The notes under the pieces: generated by a model
What the model was told of the DNA's origin: nothing
Database searches by the model: none
What the model saw: only the letters and a program-made list of their open reading frames with translations
Assembly: GCF_013085465.1 (NCBI RefSeq)
Contig: NZ_CP049838.1
Coordinates: 3,286,001-3,350,000 of the forward strand
Origin: Streptomyces asoensis
GTDB lineage: Bacteria; Actinomycetota; Actinomycetes; Streptomycetales; Streptomycetaceae
Reading direction: 5' to 3'
Length of the DNA: 64,000 nucleotides
Shown here: piece after piece, positions 1-8,110 of the stretch
Layout of the letters: each line of letters starts with the position of its first letter
Position numbering within the stretch: position 1 is the first letter of the stretch
Position numbers and translations under genes: made by a program

Positions 1-136
1 ACATGACGAGGGACTTCAGTCCGATCTCCGGCAGCTCGGGCAGCGACCACGAGTCCTGGCCGGCCAGCAGCCGGGTCTTGGCGTCCAGATCGAGTGTGCC
101 GAGGGCCGTCTCGACGGCCGTCTCCACTTCCGCCAT
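1..136 (-). CDS. Beta-glucosidase, GH3 family (5' end only)
   Basis: Only the first 45 codons are inside the window; the gene runs off the left edge. The visible start reads LDLDAKTRLLAGQDSWSL followed by LPEIGLKSLV. This is the usual N-terminus of actinobacterial glycoside hydrolase family 3 beta-glucosidases, just before the catalytic (beta/alpha)8 barrel. Known members remove terminal beta-linked glucose or other sugars, usually in the cytoplasm; no signal peptide is visible here. The ATG at 136 follows a GGAGG element at about 7 bases, which fixes the start. The catalytic aspartate is outside the window, so substrate cannot be judged. Confidence 0.8.
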   Translation of the reverse strand, partial: MAEVETAVETALGTLDLDAKTRLLAGQDSWSLPELPEIGLKSLVM

Positions 137-479
137 CGCGGCGCCTCCTCGTTCGCAATTCACGGACGCTTCCATCCTGCCCTCGGCGGCCTGCGAGCGA
201 ATCAAAGGCGCAACCACCGATCGAGCACCCCCGCGGCGAGCAACCACGTCCCCGTGGCTGCCGGGTGAGGACGACCCCGACCGGTCGGCCTGGGGCGCGG
301 GTACCGCCGCCACCTCCACCCCCACCTCGATCCGCGCCTCGGGGCGGACGTTCGTCACCGCACTGCGGGAGGCGGCGACCACGATCCCAGGCGCCATGGC
401 GTAGACCACTTCCGGCACGGGATACTTCCGCCGTCCCACCCCACGCTCTCCCCCACAGCGACGGAAGGACCCGCACCCC
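137..479. other. Intergenic region between divergent genes, no gene seen
   Basis: This stretch separates the divergent GH3 gene and the pyroglutamyl-peptidase-like gene. Its open frames look like shadows, with no ribosome-binding site or protein-like composition. It must hold both promoters, but I see no convincing -35/-10 pair or strong palindrome. Confidence 0.5.
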
Positions 480-1736
480 GTGCATCCCGCATACTCCGCG
501 CATTCCATACGCGTGCGCGTCGGCGTTCTCGCTCTGGCCCTGTCGGCCGGGCTCGCCTTTCCCACCGCCGCCACCGCGACCGAGGCGGTGCCCGCCCCCA
601 CGGTCGAGGAACAGCGCCTGACGCAGGCCGTTCCCCAGGAGATCCTCGCCCGGTCCGGGTTCGACGCGGTGGCTCCGCGTTTCGCCCGGCTGTTGGAGGC
701 CTCGCACTCCTACGCCCGGGCCCGCCAGATCGTCACCCGCGAGGGCGCGGCCCTGTGGCGGCGGGCGGTGGACCGGGTCCAGGGGCGCGGGCCCGCCGGC
801 GGCGACCTCAGCCGGGACGACGACCGGCCGCTGTACTGGGCGCGGCTCGGCATGACGAGCGAAGTGCGCACCTGGCAGCCCGGCTTCGCGGTCACCGACG
901 GCCAACGCACCGCTCTGCTCGACACCTTGGAGCGCACCTCGCGCGGGCAGACCGACCTGCACTATCCGCGGCACGCCAAGGGGCTGAAGCGCGTTCTGGT
1001 CACCGGCTTCGACCCGTTCACCCTGGACCGGGACATCCGGATCTCCAACCCCTCGGGGGCGACCGCGCTCGCCCTCGACGGCACGGTGATCCAGACCGCG
1101 GACGGCCCGGCGCGGGTGGAGACCGCCATGTTCCCGGTGCGCTGGCAGGACTTCGCGGAGCAATCGGTGGAGCGCGCTCTGCGGCCGTATCTGCCGCACG
1201 TCGATCTGTTCACCACCGTCAGCCAGGGCCGCGTCGGCCGCTTCGACGTGGAGCGCACCAACGGGGCCTGGCGCGGCGGCTTCCCCGACAACGAGAACAT
1301 CGGCCGGACGGAGACCGTCCCGGTCGCCGACCCCGCCACACAGCCGCAGTGGACGACCACGACCCTGCCGTACGCGGCGATCGTGGCGGCGGACACGGGC
1401 CGGTTCCCGGTGTACGACAACACGAGCGTCACCGAGATCCCGGCGGGAGGCGCCGAGCCCGTCGTGCGACCGGAGGGGCCGACGGCGGGGTCGACCGCAC
1501 GGGCCGGGGGCGGCGGGAACTACCTCTCCAACGAGATCGCCTACCGGGCCACCCTGCTGCGCGACCGGCTGGGGCTGCACGCCAGCCTGCCGGGCGGGCA
1601 TGTGCACACGCCGGTCCTCCAGTTCGCGGCGGGCAACACCCAGGACGTGACCGATCCGGAGTTCGTGCGGAACCGGCTGGACATCGTCGCCCAGGTACGG
1701 GCGATCCTGGCCGTGGCCGTGGCGGCCGGGCGGTAG
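480..1736 (+). CDS. Exported pyroglutamyl-peptidase-like protein (C15 fold) with Ser replacing the catalytic Cys
   Basis: This is a 418-residue protein with a probable signal peptide (hydrophobic core at about residues 12-30, ending TAATATEA) and a C-terminal domain resembling pyroglutamyl peptidase I. The fold signature VLVTGFDPF begins near residue 172 and is followed by SNPSG. The block GGNYLSNEIAY near residue 347 aligns with the family active-site block (normally YVCN), and GGHVHTP near 372 with the catalytic histidine region. The nucleophile position is Ser350, not Cys. Family members remove N-terminal pyroglutamate and are normally cytoplasmic proteins of about 200 residues; this one carries about 130 extra residues before the domain. 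The GTG start is supported by GGAAGGA about 10 bases upstream. Activity is uncertain: it could be a serine variant or a non-catalytic relative. Confidence 0.75.
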   Translation: MHPAYSAHSIRVRVGVLALALSAGLAFPTAATATEAVPAPTVEEQRLTQAVPQEILARSGFDAVAPRFARLLEASHSYARARQIVTREGAALWRRAVDRVQGRGPAGGDLSRDDDRPLYWARLGMTSEVRTWQPGFAVTDGQRTALLDTLERTSRGQTDLHYPRHAKGLKRVLVTGFDPFTLDRDIRISNPSGATALALDGTVIQTADGPARVETAMFPVRWQDFAEQSVERALRPYLPHVDLFTTVSQGRVGRFDVERTNGAWRGGFPDNENIGRTETVPVADPATQPQWTTTTLPYAAIVAADTGRFPVYDNTSVTEIPAGGAEPVVRPEGPTAGSTARAGGGGNYLSNEIAYRATLLRDRLGLHASLPGGHVHTPVLQFAAGNTQDVTDPEFVRNRLDIVAQVRAILAVAVAAGR

Positions 1737-1761
1737 GCGCGCGCGGCCGTCGAGGCTCGGG

Positions 1762-2376
1762 TCAGTGCGAGGGCGCCAGCGCCAGGCTGACGCCCAGGCC
1801 CGCCAGGACCGAGCCGATGACCTTGTTGAGGACCTTCTGGCCGCGCAGCATCAGCGTGCGCATGCGGTCGTGGGAGAAGAAGACGGCGACCACGCCGAAC
1901 CACAGCAGATGCGCCAGCGACATGAACAGGCCGTAGCCGACCTGCTGCCGGACCGGCGTGCCGGGGCTGACCACCTGGGAGAACGTGGAGACGACGAAGA
2001 GGGTCGTCTTCGGGTTGAGGACGTTGGTCAGGAACCCGGCGCGCAGGGCCGCGAGCGGGGTCAGTTCCGTCTTGCCGGTGAGGTCGACCTCGACCTCGCC
2101 CTTGGTGCGGAAGGTACGGACGCCGATGTAGATCAGGTACGCCGCGCCGACCAGCTTGATGACGGTGAAGAGGAACGTGGACGACGCGATCAGCAGTCCC
2201 ACGCCGAGCATCGTGTACGTGACGTGGACGAGGACGCCCGCGGCGACTCCGGTCGCCGCGAGCAGTCCGGTACGGCGGCCGTAGAGGTAGCTGTTGCGGA
2301 CGATCATCGCGAAGTCGGCGCCGGGGGCGATGACGGCCAGCACGGTGATGAGGGCGACGGCGAGCAACTCGGTCAT
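1762..2376 (-). CDS. LysE/RhtB family amino-acid exporter
   Basis: This is a 204-residue integral membrane protein with about six hydrophobic segments. The signature near the N-terminus, TVLAVIAPGADFAMIVRNS, matches the LysE family APGPD motif, with Ala for the second Pro. Family members export amino acids or similar small metabolites using the proton gradient; the substrate cannot be told from sequence. The gene overlaps the end of the EI24 gene by 4 bp (ATGA), so the two are probably translated together from one mRNA. Confidence 0.85.
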   Translation of the reverse strand: MTELLAVALITVLAVIAPGADFAMIVRNSYLYGRRTGLLAATGVAAGVLVHVTYTMLGVGLLIASSTFLFTVIKLVGAAYLIYIGVRTFRTKGEVEVDLTGKTELTPLAALRAGFLTNVLNPKTTLFVVSTFSQVVSPGTPVRQQVGYGLFMSLAHLLWFGVVAVFFSHDRMRTLMLRGQKVLNKVIGSVLAGLGVSLALAPSH

Positions 2377-3179
2377 GAGGTGGCGTTCTCCTCTTTCGGG
2401 GTGTCGGCCCCGTCGGCCCCGTCACCCTCGGAGATCTCCTCGCCGAGCAGCTCACGGGCCAGCAGGGTGGCGCCCGCGACCGCGCCCGGCATCAGGAACA
2501 CCGCGACGACCGGCACCAGGAAGGCCAGCCCCAGGGGGGTGCCGAAGCCCCAGACCAGGGTCTTGCGGGAGCGGAGCAGGGCGAGCCGGGCCCGTAGGTC
2601 GACGCCCCTGCGCTGGAGGGCGACGGAGACGAGTTCCTCGGTGAGGAAGAAGCCGGTGACGAAGAAACCGATCACCGGGACCACCGTCTGCCCGACGACC
2701 GGGATGAACCCGAGGGCGAACAGCAGCACAGCCCACAGCAGCGCGCGGCCGAGGATGCGGAGGCTGTCGCGGGCGGAGATCCACAGTTCGCGCCAGAGCG
2801 ACAGCCCGGACTCGGGGGCCGTGCCGTCGGGCGAGACGTCCCGGTCGACCTTCTCGGAGAGGCTCTCGTAGAACGGCTGCCCGATGAGCAGGGTGACCGC
2901 GGTGAAGGTGAGGACGGCGAGCAGCAGGCCGAGAGCGAACAGCACGACGACGAGGAAGCCGCGGAACAGTCCGCGCCAGGGGCTCGTCCAGTCGTCGGCG
3001 AACGGCGTCGACCACCCGACGAAGTCCTCGCCCCACACCGCGAGCGACACCAGGGCCGCCGCGTAGAGGACAAGGGTGATCAGGCCGGGAACGAGCCCGA
3101 ACCCGTACTGCTTGCCGTGCCGGGCCACCCACCGCTGGCCCTTCAGGAGGTACGTGAACCCCACCCCAAGATCGCGCAT
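2373..3179 (-). CDS. EI24 domain (CysZ-like) membrane protein
   Basis: This 268-residue protein has four or more long hydrophobic stretches (about residues 26-50, 75-105, 155-185 and 210-235). Its beginning, GVGFTYLLKGQRWVARH, is typical of actinobacterial EI24/CysZ proteins. E. coli CysZ is a sulfate uptake channel, but actinobacterial members are uncharacterised. The C-terminal tail is acidic and cytoplasmic-looking. It is the first gene of a pair with the LysE exporter (4-bp overlap). Confidence 0.8.
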   Translation of the reverse strand: MRDLGVGFTYLLKGQRWVARHGKQYGFGLVPGLITLVLYAAALVSLAVWGEDFVGWSTPFADDWTSPWRGLFRGFLVVVLFALGLLLAVLTFTAVTLLIGQPFYESLSEKVDRDVSPDGTAPESGLSLWRELWISARDSLRILGRALLWAVLLFALGFIPVVGQTVVPVIGFFVTGFFLTEELVSVALQRRGVDLRARLALLRSRKTLVWGFGTPLGLAFLVPVVAVFLMPGAVAGATLLARELLGEEISEGDGADGADTPKEENATS

Positions 3180-3380
3180 GGCCGAACTCTATCGGTCGTG
3201 CACATTTCACGGATCCCGACCGCGTGCCCCGCACCGCACGCCTCGGGCGGCCCTCGTAGGCCATCCGGCGTATCGGTGACACCAACACCTGCTTGATGCA
3301 GTTGAGTCGAACAGGTACACCTCGCCGTACCGATCTACAGAGGCAACGGTCTCGGCAGGTCCGGAAGGTGTTTCGGTGCG

Positions 3381-3410
3381 ATGGCGTAGTACGGGATGGC
3401 GTAGTACGGG
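3381..3410. repeat. Perfect tandem duplication of a 15-bp unit
   Basis: The 15-mer ATGGCGTAGTACGGG occurs twice, back to back, in the intergenic region upstream of the serine hydrolase. It lies within about 290 bp of non-coding DNA separating the divergent EI24 gene and hydrolase gene. It could be a slippage product or a repeated regulator site; nothing decides between these. Confidence 0.7.
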
Positions 3411-3472
3411 GAGCAGCCGAGCTTGAGGGACCTGTCGGCACACGCGAGCAGTGGGCTGGTTGAGGAGAGCGG

Positions 3473-4648
3473 ATGACTCGATTGACTGGGACGACGAGGG
3501 AGATCCACGGCACTGTCGCCGACGGATTCGAAGCGGTGCGGGAGGCGTTCGCCGCGTTCGTGGCGGAGGAACGGCCCGACTACGAGGGCCAGTTGTGCGC
3601 CCATGTGCACGGTCGGCGGGTGGTCGACCTGTGGGTGCCCGGCGACGGCGCCGGCCCCGACTCGCTCTACGGCGTCTACTCCTCGACCAAGGGCGCCGCC
3701 CACCTGGTGGTCGCGCTCCTCGTCCAGGAGGGCACCCTGGAGCTGGACCGGAAAGTCACCTACTACTGGCCTGAGTTCGCGGCCGAGGGCAAGGGCGCGC
3801 TGACCCTGCGCGAGCTGCTCGCCCACCGGGCCGGGGTGATCGGCACGGACAGCGGGTTCTCGCCGCAGGAGCTGGCCGACGACCGGCAGATCGCCGAACG
3901 CCTCGCCGACCAGCGGCCGTTCTGGCGACCGGGCACCGCCTTCGGCTACCACGGGCTGGTCCTCGGGGCGCTCACCGGCGAGGTCGTACGGCGGGCCACG
4001 GGCCGTACGCTCCAGGAGGTGTACGAGGAGCGGGTGCGCGTCCCGTACGGGCTGGACTTCTTCCTGGGGCTGCCCGCGGCGCACGAGCCTCGGTTCCGCA
4101 CCGCGCAGCCGATGGCGCCGACCGCCGAGCAGCGGGCGCTGCTGGACTCCCTGCCGGGCGGGCCGCACACGCTCGCCGCCGTCGCCTTCAACCGGCACAC
4201 CGCCGAGCCGACCGATCTGGAACTCCTGCCGAACGATCCCCTGATCCGGGCCAAGGGGCCGGCCTCGGTGGGCGGGGTGGCCTCGGCGCGCGGACTGGCC
4301 GGGCTGTACGCGGCGGCGATCAGCGAGGTCGGCGGGAAGGCGCCGCTGCTGAAGGAGGACACGGCGGCGGAGTTCGGGCAGCTGCACTCGGTGGGCTACG
4401 ACGTGGTGGCGCGCTCGCACAAGTCGTACGGGCTGGGCTTCCAGGCGACCGCCGACACCTGGCACCCGTTCCTCGGCGCCGGGGCGTTCGGGCACAGCGG
4501 GGCGGGCGGCTGCCAGGCGTTCGCGGATCCGCGCAGCGGGCTCGCCTACGGCTACACACGGCGCCGGTTCGCCTTCCCGGGCGGGTCCGCGCCGGAGAAC
4601 GACCGGCTGGCGGCGGCGGTGCACGGCGCGGCCCTGTCCGCCGGCTGA
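3473..4648 (+). CDS. Serine hydrolase, class C beta-lactamase/EstB-like
   Basis: This 391-residue protein has the penicillin-binding-protein/class C beta-lactamase fold. The Ser-x-x-Lys motif is seen in VYSSTKGAAHL near residue 77, a Tyr candidate in AFGYHGL near 160, and a glycine-rich GHSGAGG near 342 in place of the KTG box. No signal peptide is visible, so it is probably cytoplasmic, as is usual for EstB-like esterases. The family hydrolyses small esters or amides; the actual substrate is unknown. The ATG at 3473 follows GAGGAG. A perfect bidirectional terminator closes the gene. Confidence 0.85.
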   Translation: MTRLTGTTREIHGTVADGFEAVREAFAAFVAEERPDYEGQLCAHVHGRRVVDLWVPGDGAGPDSLYGVYSSTKGAAHLVVALLVQEGTLELDRKVTYYWPEFAAEGKGALTLRELLAHRAGVIGTDSGFSPQELADDRQIAERLADQRPFWRPGTAFGYHGLVLGALTGEVVRRATGRTLQEVYEERVRVPYGLDFFLGLPAAHEPRFRTAQPMAPTAEQRALLDSLPGGPHTLAAVAFNRHTAEPTDLELLPNDPLIRAKGPASVGGVASARGLAGLYAAAISEVGGKAPLLKEDTAAEFGQLHSVGYDVVARSHKSYGLGFQATADTWHPFLGAGAFGHSGAGGCQAFADPRSGLAYGYTRRRFAFPGGSAPENDRLAAAVHGAALSAG

Positions 4649-4671
4649 CTCCGGCGCGAGAGCGGACGCGA

Positions 4672-4710
4672 GCGAAGGCCGCACCCCACGTCCAGGGGTG
4701 CGGCCTTCGC
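4672..4710. terminator. Perfect 16-bp stem terminator between convergent genes
   Basis: The stem GCGAAGGCCGCACCCC (4672-4687) pairs perfectly with its complement at 4695-4710 across a 7-nt loop. It sits between the converging serine hydrolase and oxidoreductase genes, so it probably stops transcription from both sides. Confidence 0.9.
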
Positions 4711-4753
4711 CGTCCGCGACGACCGGTGTCAGGGCGGTGTCACGGGCCGGGGG

Positions 4754-5773
4754 TCAGAGCTTGACGATCATCTTTCCGGTGTTGTCGCCGCGCAGCACCC
4801 CGAGGAACGCCTCCAGGTTGTTCTCGATGCCCTCGACGACCGTCTCGCGGTACTTCAGCTCGCCGGAGCGGACCCAGCCTCCGACCTCCTGGACGAACTC
4901 CTGCTGGAGGTCGTAGTGGTCGCCGACCAGGAAGCCCTCGATACGGCCACGGGTCGCGATGAGGCGGGCGAGGTTCTTCGGGCCGGGAGCGGCCTCGGTG
5001 TTGTTGTAGACGGAGATCATGCCGCAGATCACGATGCGGCCCTTCTCGTTGAGCGAGCCGATGGCCGCCTCGAGGTGGTCGCCGCCGACGTTGTCGAAGT
5101 AGACGTCGACACCGTCGGGAGCGGCCTCGCGGAGCTGCGCGGCGACCGAGCCGTTCTTGTAGTTGAAGGCGGCGTCGAAGCCGTACTCCTCGACGAGCAG
5201 CTTGACCTTCTCGTCGGAGCCGGCCGAGCCGATGACCCGGGAGGCGCCCTTCAGCCTGGCGATCTGGCCGACCTGGCTGCCGACGGCGCCGGCCGCGCCG
5301 GACACGAAGACGGAGTCGCCCTCCTTGAAGGAGCCGGTGCGCAGAAGGCCCGCGTAGGCGGTGAGACCGGTCATCCCGAGGACGCCGAGGTAGGTGGAGA
5401 GGGGCGCGGCCTCGGGGTCGACCTTGACGGCCTGCTTGGCGTCGAAGGTGGCGTACTCGCGCCAGCCGCCGAAGTGCAGGACGTGATCGCCGACGGAGAC
5501 GCCCTCGGCGGCGGAGGCGACGACCTCGCCGACCGCCCCGCCCTGCATGGCCTTGCCCAGCTCGAAGGGGGCCACGTACGACTTGGCCGCGCTCATCCGG
5601 CCGCGCATGTAGGGGTCGACGGAGACGTAGGCGTTGCGCACCAGCACCTCACCCGGGCCGGGCTGCCGGATCTCCGCCTCGGCCAGCTCGAAGTCCTCGG
5701 GCTTCGGCCAGCCGACGGGGCGGCTGAGCAGACGCCATTCGCGGCTCGTGGTGGGGAGGGCCGACTCGGTCAT
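4754..5773 (-). CDS. NADP-dependent oxidoreductase, CurA/prostaglandin-reductase type
   Basis: This 339-residue member of the medium-chain reductase superfamily lacks the zinc ligands. It starts with the family signature REWRLLSRPVGWPKPEDF, contains VSVDPYMRGRM (about residues 51-61), and a nucleotide-binding glycine motif SGAAGAVGSQVGQ near residue 160. Relatives reduce activated double bonds of enones, aldehydes or quinones with NADPH. It is divergent from a MarR-type regulator 98 bp away, and a palindrome in between suggests repression relieved by an electrophile or phenolic ligand; that part is inference. Confidence 0.9.
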   Translation of the reverse strand: MTESALPTTSREWRLLSRPVGWPKPEDFELAEAEIRQPGPGEVLVRNAYVSVDPYMRGRMSAAKSYVAPFELGKAMQGGAVGEVVASAAEGVSVGDHVLHFGGWREYATFDAKQAVKVDPEAAPLSTYLGVLGMTGLTAYAGLLRTGSFKEGDSVFVSGAAGAVGSQVGQIARLKGASRVIGSAGSDEKVKLLVEEYGFDAAFNYKNGSVAAQLREAAPDGVDVYFDNVGGDHLEAAIGSLNEKGRIVICGMISVYNNTEAAPGPKNLARLIATRGRIEGFLVGDHYDLQQEFVQEVGGWVRSGELKYRETVVEGIENNLEAFLGVLRGDNTGKMIVKL

Positions 5774-5811
5774 GGGGGGCTGCCTTTCCTGCGCTCAAAA
5801 ATGCTTCACTA

Positions 5812-5843
5812 CCTGAAACAACCATGCTCCTGAATATTTCAGG
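5812..5843. promoter_or_regulatory. Probable MarR operator in the divergent promoter
   Basis: CCTGAA (5829-5834), a TAT spacer and TTCAGG (5838-5843) form a perfect inverted repeat. A third copy of CCTGAA lies at 5812-5817. The sites are between the oxidoreductase start (5773) and the MarR start (5872), the usual place for a MarR protein to repress both itself and the neighbour. Binding is inferred from position and symmetry. Confidence 0.65.
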
Positions 5844-5871
5844 ATGTCAAGTAACGGGGTACCCTGCATCC

Positions 5872-6324
5872 ATGCCCACCCCACATCCGGCCCCTCTCCC
5901 CGATGCCCTGACCATGGAGGTCGTCGGCCTGATCGGCGAGGTCGTGGCCCGCTACTACGAGGACTACGAGGAAGCCGCGGCAGGTCACGCCCTCACCGGC
6001 GCGCAGGCCCGGCTGCTGAGCCTGCTCTCGCTGGAGCCGCTGCCGATGCGGAAGCTGGCGCAGAAACTGAAGTGCGAGCCGTCCAACGTGACCGGCATCG
6101 TCGACCGACTGGAGTCCCGCGGTCTGGTCGAGCGGCGTCCCGATCCGGCCGACCGCCGGGTGAAGCTGGCGGCGGCCACGACCGAGGGCCGGAAGATCGC
6201 CAAGGGGCTGCGCGAGTCGCTGCGGTTCGCCCGGGAGCCGCTGGCGGGGCTGGCGGAGGAGGAGCGGGTGGTGCTGCGGGGACTCCTGCGGCGCATGCTG
6301 GGCACGGAGGACGGCGCGGCCTGA
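5872..6324 (+). CDS. MarR family transcriptional regulator
   Basis: This is a 150-residue winged-helix repressor. The recognition region reads MRKLAQKLKCEPSNVTGIV, followed by the family wing signature RLESRGLVERRPDPADRR. MarR proteins bind as dimers to short palindromes and leave DNA on binding phenolics or oxidants. An upstream in-frame ATG at 5824 would add 16 residues, but it lies inside the palindromic operator, so the ATG at 5872 is preferred. It probably controls itself and the divergent oxidoreductase. Confidence 0.88.
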   Translation: MPTPHPAPLPDALTMEVVGLIGEVVARYYEDYEEAAAGHALTGAQARLLSLLSLEPLPMRKLAQKLKCEPSNVTGIVDRLESRGLVERRPDPADRRVKLAAATTEGRKIAKGLRESLRFAREPLAGLAEEERVVLRGLLRRMLGTEDGAA

Positions 6325-6411
6325 CCCCGCCGGACCCGACCGGCTCCGCCTCCGCCCGGCCCGAGTCCGACGCGCCTGACCCCCACGGGCCCGCTCGTGC
6401 GCGCGTGCGGC

Positions 6412-6600
6412 TCAGTCGTCCGAGCCGGACTTCCCGCCCGTACGGTCCGAGCGGCTCGCGCCGCGGACCAGTTCGCCTGCCGCGAGGGTCACGACCGCCA
6501 CGGCTCGTGCCCAGCGCGGGCCGCCTCGCGCCGCCCACCAGACACAGGCACAGCCACCGAGGACGAGTACCAGGATCCCCGTCAGGACCGGCACGATCAT
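6412..6600 (-). CDS. Small membrane protein of unknown function
   Basis: This 62-residue protein has one hydrophobic N-terminal segment (VPVLTGILVLVLGGCACVWW) and a charged C-terminal tail. I do not recognise a family. It is likely real because its ATG overlaps the stop of the GntR regulator by 4 bp (ATGA), which makes it the third gene of a translationally coupled operon. Confidence 0.55.
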   Translation of the reverse strand: MIVPVLTGILVLVLGGCACVWWAARGGPRWARAVAVVTLAAGELVRGASRSDRTGGKSGSDD

Positions 6601-7391
6601 GTTCCTTCCTCCTCTTCCCCCGTGAACTCGTACTGCAATTCGTAGAGATGGCCCGCCTTCACCATCACGGTGACCTCGACGGGGCGGTCGCCGTCGCTGT
6701 GGATCACGCGCAGGGTGCGCAGGACCGGCATACCACTGGTGAGGCGGAGGGCATGGTACTGGGCCTGGGTGGGGACCCGGGCGGAGACCCGGTCCGTGCT
6801 GCGGCGGGGCGGGTGGCCGAGTCCGGTCAGCAGGGCGGGGGTGCCGCCCCTGATCCTGCGGCGCTCGGCCAGGGGGGTGTCCCGGGCGATGTCCAGCGGA
6901 TAGTAGGACTCGACGAGTTCGGCGGGCTCGTCGTCGACGAGGAGTATCTGGCCGCGGAGCAGCGCGATGCCGTCCGCCGGGAGGTCGAGGGCGGTGCGCA
7001 CGTCGGCGGGCGGGTGGCTCTCGGCCACGTCGAGAAGCTGTATGCGGGCGTGTCTGCCGTGTTTGGCCGCCTCGGCGAGCCAGCGGTAGGGCGCTCCGGG
7101 ACTGCCCGGCCTCATGAGCGCGGCGGGCCGGACGGTGCGCTGGCGGTGCTCGCGGACGGTGACGGCGGCGCCCGCCCTGCCGACCACCAGGCGTTCGTCC
7201 TTGAGGAGCTGGAGGGCCTTCTGGACCGTGGCGCTCGACGCCTCGAAGCGCGCCTTGAGCTGGGCGGTGGTGGGCAGGTTGGCGCCGGGGGCGAGCTCTC
7301 CGCTCATGATGTCGTCGCGCAGATCGGCCGCGATCCGCTCGTGCAGGGAGCGGCGGTCGACGGCTTCCGGGTCTGCCTTGGGCACGGTCAT
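6597..7391 (-). CDS. GntR family regulator, HutC/UTRA type
   Basis: This 264-residue protein has an N-terminal winged helix at about residues 14-80 (IAADLRDDIMSGELAPGANL, then ASSATVQKALQLLKDERLV) and a C-terminal UTRA ligand-binding domain. Family members sense sugars, amino acids or related metabolites. Here the gene overlaps on both sides by 4 bp, with a stand-alone UTRA protein upstream and a small membrane protein downstream. No transporter or enzyme is in the operon, so the ligand is unknown. Confidence 0.88.
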   Translation of the reverse strand: MTVPKADPEAVDRRSLHERIAADLRDDIMSGELAPGANLPTTAQLKARFEASSATVQKALQLLKDERLVVGRAGAAVTVREHRQRTVRPAALMRPGSPGAPYRWLAEAAKHGRHARIQLLDVAESHPPADVRTALDLPADGIALLRGQILLVDDEPAELVESYYPLDIARDTPLAERRRIRGGTPALLTGLGHPPRRSTDRVSARVPTQAQYHALRLTSGMPVLRTLRVIHSDGDRPVEVTVMVKAGHLYELQYEFTGEEEEGT

Positions 7392-7930
7392 CCGATCCTG
7401 ATCTGGTAGCGCAGCCTCTGCCGTAGGGCAGGCATCACCATACGGTCGACCTGGATCGGCCGGTCGGCGTGGTCCAGCGTGAGCCGGACGAGCCGCAGGA
7501 CCGGTTCGTCAGGGGTGGTCCGCAGGGCCTGGCGCTCCTCCTCGTCCGGCATCCCGGCCGTCACGTCCTCCCGCACGAGGACGCCGATGTGACCGAGCTC
7601 GGCGAGCAGGGTGAGGGCTCCGCCGGGGATCTTGGCGGTCCCGGCGAGCCGGGTGCCTCCGGCTATGGCCGTCGGGTAGTACGAGTCGGTCAGCTCGCTG
7701 GGCTCCTCGTCGAGGAGGATCAGCCGCCGGCGTACGACGACCGGCTCGCCCTCGGGGACGCCGAGCAGCGCCGCCACGTCGGCGGGAGCGGGCACCTCAC
7801 CGGCGTGCAGGATGCGCTGGCTGCCGCGCCGCCCCGCCGCCGCGGCCTCGGCCGCCCAGGCGTCGCCCTGCCCGGTGCCCCGTGGCGTCAGATACGGCAA
7901 CGATGTGCTGACCCATCCGCTCGCACCCAC
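7388..7930 (-). CDS. Stand-alone UTRA-domain protein without a DNA-binding domain
   Basis: This 180-residue protein corresponds to the C-terminal ligand-binding half of HutC-type GntR regulators: VVRRRLILLDEEPSELTDSY and the tail PIQVDRMVMPALRQRLRYQI match the same parts of its neighbour. No helix-turn-helix region is present. The start is well supported by GGAGGAGTC directly before the GTG at 7930, so it does not look like a simple truncation artefact. It could heterodimerise with the adjacent full-length regulator or act as a ligand sink. Both are guesses. Confidence 0.75.
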   Translation of the reverse strand: MGASGWVSTSLPYLTPRGTGQGDAWAAEAAAAGRRGSQRILHAGEVPAPADVAALLGVPEGEPVVVRRRLILLDEEPSELTDSYYPTAIAGGTRLAGTAKIPGGALTLLAELGHIGVLVREDVTAGMPDEEERQALRTTPDEPVLRLVRLTLDHADRPIQVDRMVMPALRQRLRYQIRIG

Positions 7931-8110
7931 GACTCCTCCTGTACGGCCGACCGTTCTTTCGACCCTGCCGCCCTACACGGTAGGCGACTTGGTTCATCCG
8001 CCAACCGCCACCCTCAGCCACCCTCAGCCACCCTTCACTACCTTGTTACCTTTCACGAATAACAGTAAGGTTTCGCCGCAGGACGCCCCAGAACCACCGG
8101 AGGTGCCCCC
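7931..8110. promoter_or_regulatory. Divergent promoter region of the UTRA operon and anti-sigma-type ATPase gene
   Basis: This region is AT-richer than its surroundings. It contains a short direct repeat of CAGCCACCCT (around 8014-8034) and an imperfect dyad with arms ACCTT (8040-8044) and AAGGT (8067-8071). I cannot assign -35/-10 boxes with confidence. The dyad is a plausible GntR operator by position. Confidence 0.35.

Noticed and set aside
3..404. Plus-strand frame of 133 codons at the left edge
   Set aside because: It is antisense to the GH3 start and then runs through non-coding DNA, with no ribosome-binding site.
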